A DNA stretch of 64,000 nt from Bryum argenteum. Lineage: Eukaryota; Streptophyta; Bryopsida; Bryales; Bryaceae. Shown piece by piece: positions 1 to 11,300 of this stretch; position 1 is the first letter of the stretch; every line of letters starts with the position of its first letter. The notes below the pieces were generated by a model. It saw only the letters and a program-made list of their open reading frames with translations, was not told the origin of the DNA and did no database searches. The position numbers and the translations under genes were made by a program. The stretch spans positions 5,877,409-5,941,408 of the forward strand of contig CM073328.1 of the NCBI GenBank assembly GCA_037043015.1, in the 5' to 3' direction.

Positions 1-494
1 GTGTCAAGTCGATAATGGCAACGCGAGGACCTTCGGAAGTGACGAACGCAACGCCACCGGGAGAACCTCCGTAGCAATACATGCCAATCGTGGCTCTTCA
101 TGAAGCGCAACTTTTCCTTGTCCAAGTTCACGAGTTTGTTGAAATTACCGCAGTGTTAGAAGGCGTTTGGACACCCTTGATCGTCTCCAAAACTGTTTCC
201 TCTCCTCCGGAAGTAGGACATAAGGCGCATGTGGCTTGAGGTAATTGTCACTATCTCCCGCCTAACCATGTGTATCTCCTCCATGACGCCTTGCATGACT
301 TGTGCATCTTTTCGGACGGCGACAGTGTCAAGCTCCCCAAGGAGGAACCCCATCGTTGTGGCAGCAATGTTTTTCTCGATGTGCATCACATCGAGGGTAT
401 GCCTGACTGGCAAATCCTGCATTATATTCCAAATAACCACATCTTCGTAAATTAGATAATGGCTGCTCAGTTTTCTACCATTGTCCGTTGTCAC
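1..494 (-). pseudogene. CACTA transposase C-terminal block, frameshifted
   Basis: The motif LPVRHTLDVMHIEKN is the standard transposase stretch that follows the LPYW motif, so this block continues the exon ending at 964. Downstream, conserved pieces such as EERKQFW and LRFMKSHDWHVLL appear in different frames, showing at least two frame changes before the window edge. The part resembles the domain after the transposase core in CACTA elements (DUF4218-like). It runs off the left edge. Confidence 0.7.
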
Positions 495-963
495 TAAGGT
501 AGAGAGATTCTTCTGACAGTAGGAAATTTGCGTAAATTGCCAGGGCAGACAGTGTTACTGCTACTTGGATAATTACTCTCTACATCGCAGGCACAATCTA
601 AAACAACAATGCGACCTGTAATCACTTCTGAGGAAGCGAACTGGACTGTCAAATCTACAAGCACTTTACGGGAGGTCCACGCCCTTACTCTGGCAGTAGC
701 AAATTACCGAGGTTGATACAAGTTTTTTGAGTCCAAGTTTTGTGACAAATACGTTAAGGCATTACAGTTAGGTCACAAACACCAACAACTCGCACCGCAT
801 TATATATATATCATAGACGCCGATATCGTACTGGACCTCATTCAGCGTGGCTTTGAAGTACTGTTCTAATAAGTAAAACAATGGAAAGTCACGAGTCATA
901 AGAGAGCTTGCTTACAATGTGTGCCGGTCATCAATAAGTAGGAAGAGAACTGAAATGAGATTC

Positions 964-2785
964 AAACCTGCCAATACGGTAATCGGAACAGGGCGCTCAC
1001 TCGTTTAATTCCCGTTCTCCTGACCGGGTCGGAGTCACGTCGATTTCCACCCTCTTGTAGCCATCTCTCTCTTTCCTCCCCCCATGCTTTGACTTGAGCT
1101 CCTGTCACCGGCGGAGGAGCAGTACGGTGCTCTGTCGAACCGAACCTAATGTAGTCGTCCCGAAGATTATGCCCTTCAAATAACCATCGCCTCGCACAAT
1201 CGCACAATACATTTTTATGCAACACCTTAGAACGCCTGGAACGGAACCCTTCACCACATACTGGGCAACCCACAAACCCTTTTGTCACGCACCCTGCCAT
1301 CATACCGTAAGCTGGGAAATCCCCAATCGTCCAGATTAACATTGCTTTCATAACGAAGTGAGAAGACTCTTTATAACAAGTTGCGTCAATGCAATACACT
1401 CCGTAGTTCCATAAATCAAGGAGTTCGTCAATTAGCGGGTTCAGGAATTCGTCAAACTGCTCCCCTATTACTGACTTTGGACCGGGTATCAAAATTGCCA
1501 ACATGATGAAATATTTCTTTGTCGACAACCAAGGCGGAATGTTATAATTCAACAATAGGACGGGCCACATCGAGTACACATTCCGCTTGTCGCCGAAAGG
1601 ATTGATGCCATCAGCAACTAGGGCCATCCTCACATTACGGTCCTCGTAACCAAATTCATGTCTAAAGCGGGCGTTAATAAATTCCCATTGCTTCGACTGG
1701 GACACATGCTTCATCAAGTGACCGTCGAAGTGTTGAGCAGCCCACCATGTCATGGCTGATGCCTGTTCGACGCTGCGGAACATTCTCTTCAAACGCGGGG
1801 TAATTGGAAAGTACCTTGCTACTTTCTGCGGGACCTCAGATCGTCCTGCACGTTTTCTCCTCTGCGCCCTGCACTTTGGACATATGCGTGCATCCTTTAG
1901 ATCCCCTCTAAAGAGTACGCAGTTGTTTGGGCAAACGTCTACGCTCTTGTAAGAGTGTCCCAGTCGCTTCAGGTATTGGGAGGCATCGTGGTACGAGCGA
2001 GGAAGGGAGTTCGGCTGTGGCAGAACAGTCATACTCAAAGTCCTGGAGAGCTCGTCAAGGTAAGTGTCTGTGCACTTGTGGAGCTTACCGGAACTCAACA
2101 ACAAGTAAGTAGTGCCCATACTCGAGTGCTCTGCTCCATGAAATAGGGGTGTCGCTGCCGCTTCCTCCAAGGCGCGGAAAGCTGCGTCGTCATCGTCGTC
2201 AGAGTCACCCCAAGACAACGAGTCTTCATCTGAAAAATCTTCTTCTATTGCAGGCGTCCCAACACTTGGCGGGGAGTGCCCGATATTCCTTTGAACACAC
2301 TCCATATCTTCGGATTCATACGCAGCGGAAGGGGCACCGTCATTGGGATTCGAGGCATTCGAGTCGTCCTCGACATTTACACTTAGAAACTGCCGATCTG
2401 CAGGCGCCTCAGCTGGACCGTCTCCAACCTCGAGGATCTGCTCACTTTCTGGTAATGCAACATCATCTCGAATACCTGCATCCCCGGCGGCACCATCATC
2501 TCCACTTAATTCACCTCGAGGATCACCTTCCCCTTCATCGCCTGGGGGTCCTACGTCTACGTGAACTCCAACGCGTTGTTCTGCTTCACGAATGTCTCGC
2601 TCGATTGCAGCTTCTCCGCGAATCCGGTCACCCAGCTCTATAGAGTCTATCACCATCTGCTGGAGGTCCATGCCGTGGTCAAGTTGTTGCAGTTGCCGGC
2701 GGTTTGTGGGGTCTGTTGACTGTGCACCGTAGTACCACATAATGTGGTCATCCCACTCCTGGTCCGACTCATCACGATCATATCC
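964..2785 (-). CDS. CACTA transposase main exon (Transposase_21 type)
   Basis: A long open frame (about 600 codons) starts after an acceptor AG at 2786. The first ~200 residues are acidic and Ser/Asp-rich (GDSDDDDDAAF). The conserved half follows: MTWWAAQHFDGH, MALVADGINPFGDK, VYSMWPVLLLNYNIPPW, YFIMLAILIPGPKS and TKGFVGCPVCGEG. This order is typical of plant CACTA TNPD-type transposases, which cut and join the element ends. The frame ends LPYWQ at a possible donor (CAG|GTTTGA, 964/963). About 470 bp then separate it from the next conserved block. Whether that gap is an intron or an insertion is not settled. Confidence 0.85.
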
Positions 2786-2941
2786 CTAAAATTAACAAGG
2801 TAAATCATAGTTCTCTCGACGACGAAGATACCGTACTTGGATATTACAATGTTCTTGACAAGGCCTCGCAGATGTTCAGATGATAGTCGACCAACATTGG
2901 GAAAACAAATCTAAACGTTTGGAAGATGTAAGCAATAAGGA

Positions 2942-3220
2942 TTACATTTTCATACGCACCTCCGAGGAACCGAAGAACCAAGCATGCCGTCTGTTAGCAA
3001 GAAGACAGCGACGGTAATTCGGTAGAATCTTCCGTGAGTGTTGCTCCCGCATGCACAACTTACACGGACAATACAATTTTGTAATGCCATTAATTTCTGC
3101 GTGACGGAGCTCCCGTTCAAGCAACTTTGTCTCCCTCATACGAATTCTCCTTTCCGTAGGAAGTGAACACCGAATGTTTGCCTCCATCGCACCTGCGCTA
3201 GAAACACACATTAAGCACAA
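2942..3220 (-). CDS. CACTA transposase, N-terminal transposase-associated exon
   Basis: The reading frame contains the motif YCPCKLCMREQ followed by a stretch ending WFFGSSE. This is the usual Cys-rich transposase-associated domain (CPC-x2-C, then a W-x-x-HGE-like end) found at the start of plant CACTA transposases. The frame ends at a GT donor (about 2960), and the next exon begins after an AG acceptor at 2786/2785, so the two read as consecutive exons. The start codon is uncertain. The domain may help DNA binding by the transposase; that is family knowledge, not shown here. Confidence 0.65.
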   Translation of the reverse strand: MCLMCVSSAGAMEANIRCSLPTERRIRMRETKLLERELRHAEINGITKLYCPCKLCMREQHSRKILPNYRRCLLANRRHAWFFGSSEVRMKM

Positions 3221-3589
3221 AGTAAATCACCAAGAACACTCTCCCGTAAACACGGGTAAGTGACTTCCTATAACTCCTCCAATGACGACGGGATGTACGG
3301 AATGAAAGACACCATTGTCTCATTTAGGGGCATGACCGCTCTCCGTAGACATCATTATAGTCGGAGCAATTACGAACTTATAAAGGTTCAATCATGGGAG
3401 GAGCGCTTTGAGACTCATCAACATCGGTTGTGGTTGTGGCTCAAAAACACATACAATACATCAAACACTATAGGGTTTTCGAAACAGAGCATGCAAAGAA
3501 TTGTCATACAAGTCCTGTATATGGGAGCTTGCCATATTCCAATGCAAAGAGGTACCGTCGTTAATCCATATCTCTCCCCCCACCCTTTC

Positions 3590-4350
3590 TGAGGTTAATC
3601 AAGGCGTGTGATTCATTTCCTCGGCGACTTGTTTCATCCGCTTCCGGATAGCCAACCAATTCTCTTCACTCCGGTTAGCTGGATTCGAGAAGTACGATCC
3701 AACCACCTTCAATGCCATCCGAAGACCCTCACAAAGAGGCAACAAATGGTTCGCGAGGTCGCCGTACTGCCATTGATGGAGTAGAGCGTGTTCACCGGCT
3801 CAGAAGCAGCGTGAAAAATGAAGAGAGCCTTGGCTTGTTGCGGAGCTAGGCACGGCAGCTTGTAAGGCAGGTAGTGGTAGTTCGGCATGGCACGGCGACA
3901 TAGCTGATCCACCTTGCTTAGAATAGCCACAGAGGGGCATGTGATAATCACACAGCCCGAGACTGTGAGGGAAAAACTCACCAACCAAACGTACATTGTA
4001 CAAATTGTCAATAGCGATTCTGGCTACCTTGTTGTTTTCCTTCAACTTCCGAAGTTGAGCCAACAGAGCACTGCGTCCATGTGCCACGCTCGTGATCTCC
4101 TTCTTTCCACCGCCGAGCTGCTCGACGAGCGAGCTCTGAAGCTTCTTCAGGTCTTCACCCACTTCGATGTAAGCGAACAGCGGCTTCTCCTCTTTCTCAA
4201 TCTTGGCCACAATCTCATTCAGCAGCGTCGTCTTCCCAGCCCAGCTTGCCCGTGGATACCTATCAGAGACACTCCTTTGTTCTTCACGAACTCACACACA
4301 GTTGCTACGTGCTGCTCTAAGCCCACACTCGCTGTCCATTGCTCAGGTCC
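3590..4350 (-). pseudogene. NB-ARC (NBS-LRR type) resistance-gene relic
   Basis: On the minus strand, NB-ARC motifs occur in order but in different frames: a P-loop (GIHGQAGLG, then KTTLLNEIVAKIEKEE one frame over) near 4260-4200; KVARIAIDNLYN, a worn kinase-2-like stretch; GCVIITCPS, an RNBS-B-like stretch; APQQAKALFIFHAASE, an RNBS-C-like stretch; and CEGLRMALKVVGSYFS, a GLPL-like stretch near 3710. Intact members are intracellular immune receptors using ATP/ADP as a switch. At least three frame changes make this one non-functional. It shares the strand of the adjacent CACTA gene and could be cargo or an older neighbour. No LRR was found. Confidence 0.7.
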
Positions 4351-4389
4351 CGCTCGTTTTGCGCTACTACAAGATTGTATAGTTGGGAT

Positions 4390-6640
4390 TTGAATAGCTT
4401 ATTTTCATAATCACTAATAACATTCCAAACACAATTATATTTTAAGAGTCATAAGACCCCGGACATTTACGTTTTGACTATCTATATGTATATCTACAAG
4501 TAATACATGGATCTTGAATATCCAATATATGATTTTTTGTCACAAAAATGAACCTTTACTCAAGTGCATCACTTTTCAAGTATATTTAAATGTAAAATTT
4601 ATTAAGAAGGATGTTGGACATTCAAAACTCACTGATGACAAAACAAAATGCTGACAAAAAAGGTTTAAAATCCAACGGTGCTTGAAGGAAGAACAACTCC
4701 TCAAAAAATGTGTAATTCAGTTTTTCAAAAGTATAAACATCATTGCGTATCAAATAACTAAAATATTATTGAAAATTAGATTGGAGTTCACATAATTAAT
4801 TTGCAATGGTAAAACATGCATTTTTATTGTAAATCCAAAAACAAAAGTTTCTTTCACTAAAATGTGCTCCATAAATTAATACTTTCTTAAGGGGTCTACA
4901 ATTTTTACCACACAAACTAGACTCGAATTGGGATCCAACCCAAGTAATTTCGTCTAGAATAGAGTCTGGTGGAAGATGTTATGGCTCTTCAAAGTTTCAT
5001 CCTGTCATTCGAAATGTAGTTTTTCAACATTCTGGGCACTTAGGGGTTAAGTATAAATCTTATAAAAGACTTATAATAGGTCATGTTCATCAAATTTGGA
5101 ACTATGACACCACATAGATTGCAAGATCATAAAGCACCGTATTCTAAAAAAATTATAAACTTCCATCATATTTACTTTGTAATCGAAATTCTACCAACAA
5201 AGCAATTGCTTTAAAAACTCTACAACAAGAAAGTTGTTCACCTTGATCTCAATAACAGTATAGTACAATAAAAATACTTTTAAAAAAACAGTTGCATAAA
5301 AAAATAGCCTTCTAATAATGAAAGTTGCCCCAAAAATTTCAAATGAAACATTGTCCAAAACTATAACTCTTGCACTAAAATGCACGTCAAGTATATTAGA
5401 TATCTTGAATCAAAGTAAGCTTTCTACTACAAGAAGGAGAACCGTATTGAAAGCCAACCCAACAAACGAAGTTATAATCCAACACTAAATAAAGGAGATA
5501 CAACATCTAATTTTTTTATATTTAAAAATAAAATAAAATAAAATTCTTTTCCACCCTCTTCCTCTTCCATCCCCTGTAGTTAGTAACACATAAGTGCCTA
5601 CTCCTCGACAGAGGTGAAGAAACCCCTATGTTCTTGATTTTGACTGGTGGTAATACCGTATAGAAATAGGGGTGAAATCGGTTCTCTATTTACGTTGGCC
5701 TTCTTAGGCATCCATTCCTTTTATTTTTCTTTCTTTATTTCTCAAAATTCATATATATTTCTTTAGTTTTTTGTATATAGTTACTTCACTAGAAATGTAC
5801 CACAAAATTATTCCAACCATAAAATTCTAATTAGAAAGTTGTAAATTTCTATCCTAAGATCGTTTTTGTGTATTAAGATTTCATGATTAAACATGATCCA
5901 ATTTATTGGATGAAAATCGGAAAACATACCTTATCTTTGAAAACCTAAAAAATCCACCTTCATCAAAATGCATGTCATAAATTCAATCTCTACATGATAG
6001 GACTTTAATTTTTTACCACATTTCTTCTTCATTAAAACTCTATATTTGAAAACATGACTTGATTTGTGTCCCAAATGAGGTCTAGTTTTTGCAGTAAAAA
6101 TTGCCGATCCATTTATGAAAGGATAAATTTATGATTTGTATTTTAGTTGAGGCAGATTTTTTGGTTTACAAACATGGGGCATGGTTTACCGTTGCAATCC
6201 AATGCATTTTGGTGCAATAAGTCTAGTTTTGGACTTTTATTCTTTTTGTACATTTTGGGGCAGTTTTCTATTTTCCAAGCTATTTTTTTGATCCAATAGT
6301 TTTTTTGAATGGGTTTTATATAATACAAAGAATTTATTGAAGTAAACGTGAACAACTTTTAGTGTGGTTTTTTTATCTTAATAAACCACACTTCCGTTAA
6401 AAAAATGTTATCCCACATCCCATTTTGGTAGATCGGATGTGCCAAATTGGCCCACATGCAATTTTAACCCATAAAAATCCTTCTGTTTTTGGCGCTTAAA
6501 ACCTCAAAACTGCAATTTTCTACCTCTATGTATTCACGGGGGTATGTACTAATATAATTTATTTAGGGGGATACCATATCTGGTATGCGCTATTGACTAC
6601 CTAGTATCTACCAAAATTATAGCGTCTATTCTTGAAAGCG
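4390..6640. other. AT-rich non-coding DNA with element remnants
   Basis: No gene seen. The end AGGGG-TTAA at 5043-5050 matches the TTAA-flanked element family described elsewhere in the window. Its partner end is not recognised, so this is probably a worn copy. Short open frames at 5191-5385 and 6143-6355 have low-complexity, AT-driven composition and no recognisable domain. Confidence 0.5.
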
Positions 6641-6946
6641 GAGAATAGTATTGTATTAACATGATGCATTAATGAAAGCATAACATTAACTTATATTATA
6701 AGTTAATTAAATGCGATAGTCAATATATAAAAGTAATGCATTGATGGATGCATTTATAATAATAATGTAAAAGTCAATGCATACAAGTAATGTAGAAATC
6801 ATGCATAATATTAATGTAAAAGTCAATTCTTACAAGTAATGTAGAAGTCAATGCATACAATAAATGCAAAAGCTAATTCATGAACATAACACATTAACTA
6901 TTGCACAATCTTAATCTATAAACTTAAAGCAGGAACCAATTACATG

Positions 6947-6982
<36 letters not shown>
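6640..6982. repeat. Short imperfect tandem repeats and a 36-bp poly(A) run
   Basis: Between about 6690 and 6890 a unit of roughly 27-35 bp, with the core AATGTAAAAGTCAATGCATA, recurs several times with drift. A pure A run of 36 bases covers 6947-6982. No gene is present. Confidence 0.6.
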
Positions 6983-6984
<2 letters not shown>

Positions 6985-7059
6985 ACTCCAGTTGGGCCTA
7001 AAAACGGAATTATGTTTCAAAACACTTTAAAAATTGAAATTTTCCTTTTCAATTCTTGA

Positions 7060-8260
7060 CAAAATCAGAATAGGTCACATCAAAACATAGAATAGAACAA
7101 ATCACATAAAAGACCTTATCGGAATAGATCGCAACAAGAATGAAATATAAGTTACATAATAACTTACATCAAAGAATAATAGAATAGATTACATAAAATA
7201 GTGGTACATTATACAATATATTACATAAAAGGATAGAATAGATTGCCTCAAAGATTACAATAGAATAGATGCCATCGAATATTAGAAACTAAATAGATCA
7301 TAGCAAAGATTAGAATAGAGTAGATCACATAAAAAAATATAGTGCAAATAAGATAGCTCAGTTCATCAAAAAATATATTAGAATAGATCACATTAAATCA
7401 TCAAATTAAACAAATAACATACAAATCAAATTAGAATAGATCACAACAAAAAATCAAATTTTAAAAAATAAACTTCATCAAAAAAGAAAATAAGGTAGAA
7501 TACATAAAATGTAAAAGTATCATATAATAGTTTATATCAAAGAGTATGACATAATAGATCACATACAGAATAGACTAGAATAGATTATATCAAAGATTCA
7601 ATTAGATTAGTTCACATAAATGCTAATAAATATATGATAAAGCATATAAATTAGAATAAATTAGAATGGATTACATCAATGATTAATTAAACAAAATAGT
7701 TCACATGTAAGAATACAAATACCACAAAAAGTTCATATTGTATAATATAACTTAATGGACCACAACAATGAATATAATCTAAATCAATAAAGTACATCAA
7801 ATAATATAGTATATCACATCAAATATTAGAACACAAAGGATAATACATATCAAAAATTGGAAATAGAATAAATGATAAATCACATAGACCGGATTACCTC
7901 AACGATTAGAATATATTACATTAAAAATAAAATCAAAATGGATCACATTAAATATTAGTATAGTGTACATCACATAAAACATCAAATAATTAAATTAAAT
8001 AGAATATAATAGATTACATTGCATAAGGAATTAGAATTCGTAACATCAAAGTATAGATTAGAACACATCACAGAATAAACCTGATTACAATAAATCGCAA
8101 CAAAGAATAAAATATAACATATTAATTTACATCAAATAATATAATAAATTTGATCACACAAAATGGTCAAATATAATAGAAAAGATTACATAATATTGAA
8201 TAAAGAATATAAAAGATTAAGAAAATGACAGATAAAAGATTAGAATAGAATATAATTGGA
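7060..8260. repeat. Degenerate minisatellite, core AGAATAGATCACATCAAA
   Basis: About 1.2 kb is built from dozens of drifting copies of a ~30-40 bp motif around TTAGAATAGATCACATCAAA. Composition is extremely A-rich on the plus strand. No gene or element end is visible. It lies directly beyond the 3' end of the zinc-finger/dioxygenase-like gene. Confidence 0.65.
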
Positions 8261-8308
8261 CTTAACCATAATCTTTCCTTAGAGATCAAAACATTGTCAT
8301 TTGAGTTT

Positions 8309-11300
8309 TTATAGATCATCATAAATCATCTCAGATTCTTTCCAGCTCAAGGTCAGTTTATCTTCAATACCCTCATCCAGTTTCTCCCTAAGAACTTGGT
8401 AACCTCGGAAAAATGAAGACTTCTGAAACAAAGCAATTCCGAACTGACCTGGGGATCTCATAGTCTTCGTACAATGTACTAATTCACTACTCTTGCAAAG
8501 CACAATGTCTCCAACGAGGTTCCACATAGAAACGTAAAGAAGGAAATAAGAACTTTGCCTCATTATTTTTTGAGTCTTTGGATCCCGCAACAAAAAAAAT
8601 AAAATTTATATATATTAGAACTTAAAACATAATATCATCATCATGAAAATAAATTTTGACAACTTCAAAATCATATAATACTTACCATTGGAACCCAACC
8701 ATATAAAAAAGACATAACTTAAATCGTCTTCATCCACATGAGGATTACAAGAATAATCCTTTGTGACTCCCATGGTTGTAAAAGGAGAATCACGAATTCT
8801 TCCCACATCCTCTGGCATATTTTCCTTTACTCTTATTGTTTCAAGAAGCTCAAAAACCTTTGGAAATAATACTTTCAAATGGTTGCTGAGCTTCAGAGAC
8901 AACCTCTCACCATATGAATAGCATAAAGGTTTTTTCTGTCGAAACTTGAAAAAAATAAATCAAGTAAATTAAATTTTTTATAAAAACATTTGAAAAAAAA
9001 TTATATAGAACATCAACAAACAAATTTTAAAATAAAATATTTCTCTTTTTAGACATACCTTCCAATATCTCCATGGGCATATCGAAAACCGTGGCACATC
9101 ATCTTTGTGCCTCCTTTGCTTCCTCCTTTGTTCCTCACGGGTTCTCCATGAGCAGCAAGGTATGAAGCTAGTGTGGTCATCTCTCGAAGGTCTTCATCAT
9201 TGAAATTTCCGTTGATCAATTGAAGAAGAAGCTCTTCAGTGCCGTGAGAAATAATAGTTGATGGACTCAGAATCCGATCATAACCTCCAATGTTTGATTC
9301 AATATCAAAATCCTTCCAAAATTCCTTAGTCTGTCTACCACCCTGGCTCCCATAGATAATTTTAGGCACTTGAGAACCTACATAGGCTAGAGGAGCCAGT
9401 GAAGGATATATGGGTTTGACAGAGGAAAAATGTTTCTTAAACACATGATGCTCAAGTTCTTCATACTTGGCAGGTAAAATCAGTGTTTTACAAGTCTCCC
9501 TGTTACATTGAAAGGATTTTCGACCGTCCCTCCAACTAAGTCCTTGTTCTGTAAGAAAATGGTAAAGTAATTCCAACTTCTCCATATTCTTGTGGATTCT
9601 TCCTTTAAAGTGATCATGAACTCCTTGACGGCTTACAGATGTTTGACAAGATAAACAAAAGTAATCTGTATTCTTTTCCAAAACAACTTCTTGACCACCT
9701 GGTAATGGAATGACTTCCCTAGGTCTTTTACAACCTCTTTTCCTTCTCTTCTTGATCTCTTTTCCTGTTACAAATAATAAAAATAATTAAGATGTACAAA
9801 TGTTAAGTATTGAAACATATTTTATAAGAAAAACAAAACAACAACTAATAGACAAATAACTACTAAAAGTATACAGAAAGGTAACATTTTAAGAAAAAAC
9901 TACCCACAAATAGAGTTTTCAATATATTTTACGAACAAAAACAACAAAGAAGACAAAAAAACACTCAAATTATCTACCTTATTGGGAAAAATTAACCACC
10001 AACTAAGTTTTCTATGTCTTTTACAAACAAAAAGAACGAATAAGACAAAGAATCACTCAAAGTATCCGGAGAGTTAACCTTTTGGGAAAAACTAACCACC
10101 AACTGAGTTTTTAATGTCTTTTACGAAAAAAAAAAAAAAAAAAAAAAAAAAACAAATAAGACAATAAAACACTCAAAATATCCGGAGAGTTAACCTTTTG
10201 GGAAAAACTAACCACCAACTGAGTGTTCAATCTATATTACAATACAGGAGGCTTTGTCTCACACGACGGTTCCGCGCTGGAATCCGTCGTGGAGACTTGC
10301 CTCCTGTATCCACACAACCAATATTGGAATAGAAAGTAAAAAAACTAGAAGTAGATTGTAGCTAAATCTATGACTTAGAATTAAAGTAGGAACTGAAAGT
10401 AAAAAGAGTAGGAGTAGACTGTTGGTCTTTTGAGAAAGGAACTTCTCTCAAAGAGATAAGATTGTTTTAGACCTACGGTTAAAAGATAGGAAGATCTATG
10501 CTTTAGCTCTAAAATTGGAATATAAAATAAAAAGACTAGAAGTAGTCTTTAGTTTTTTTAGGTATTTAGATAGTAAAAGATATAAATGTGTTAGAAAGAA
10601 ATAGGTAGCGGATGTCTTTTGAGAGGTTTGATAGTCTTATTTGCGAGGAGGTCAATAGTGGTACCACTAATTTAAAAAATTGGATGCTTCAAGTTTTAGA
10701 TCCTTTTGATCCCAATTTTGACTCTTTAATGACAAAAATTTCATGGCTTGATGCCGAGTTGTGAGAATTAGTAATTGAACCTCGTAGGTTAGTACATGGG
10801 ATAAACAAAGATCCGTTAGATGGATCTTTGTTGCATTTCCTCCCACTCGATGCGAGAGGTTATTGATTTGAACGGTAATAGGGAGGTTGCTAGACGTAGC
10901 TACGGTGTGATTTTTAAGTGTCACATAATAGGAGTCGATTTCATTCCAAGAGAAGAGGAGTACGCTTGTAAAGCCTTCATTAGTACTGTTCATAGAAATA
11001 GTTTTCAATCAATGAACATAGAAGCCACAAGTTGTTCTTTGGTCCATCCTCTATTTATGAAATTATTTGCCATACATCCTTCTAAACCGCATGGATATAT
11101 GCGATGGTGGAATCTTTGGAACTTGAGAAGTATGGTCTTGAAGCGCAATGGAAAATCACGTATGGAGCCAGGAGTGGATGCTGACAATGTGAAGTTGTTT
11201 CAACGACTACGAATCCGATTGTCTTGGCACTTTTTATTTGGTATGCTATTTCTGTATATAAATGGTAGCATACATTGTGATTTGTCTCCCGACATCTTAT

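Larger units (their letters stand above)
1..3220 (-). mobile_element. CACTA (En/Spm) DNA transposon, transposase gene region, decayed and cut by the window edge
   Basis: Three blocks on the minus strand line up in the order of a plant CACTA transposase: a Cys-rich transposase-associated N-terminal block (2942-3220), a large transposase block (964-2785), and a C-terminal block (1-494) that runs off the window. Splice-like junctions join the first two. No terminal CACTA repeat is visible here, so the ends lie outside or are lost. The family reading comes from conserved motifs; the decay (frame changes in the last block) is seen directly. Confidence 0.8.
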
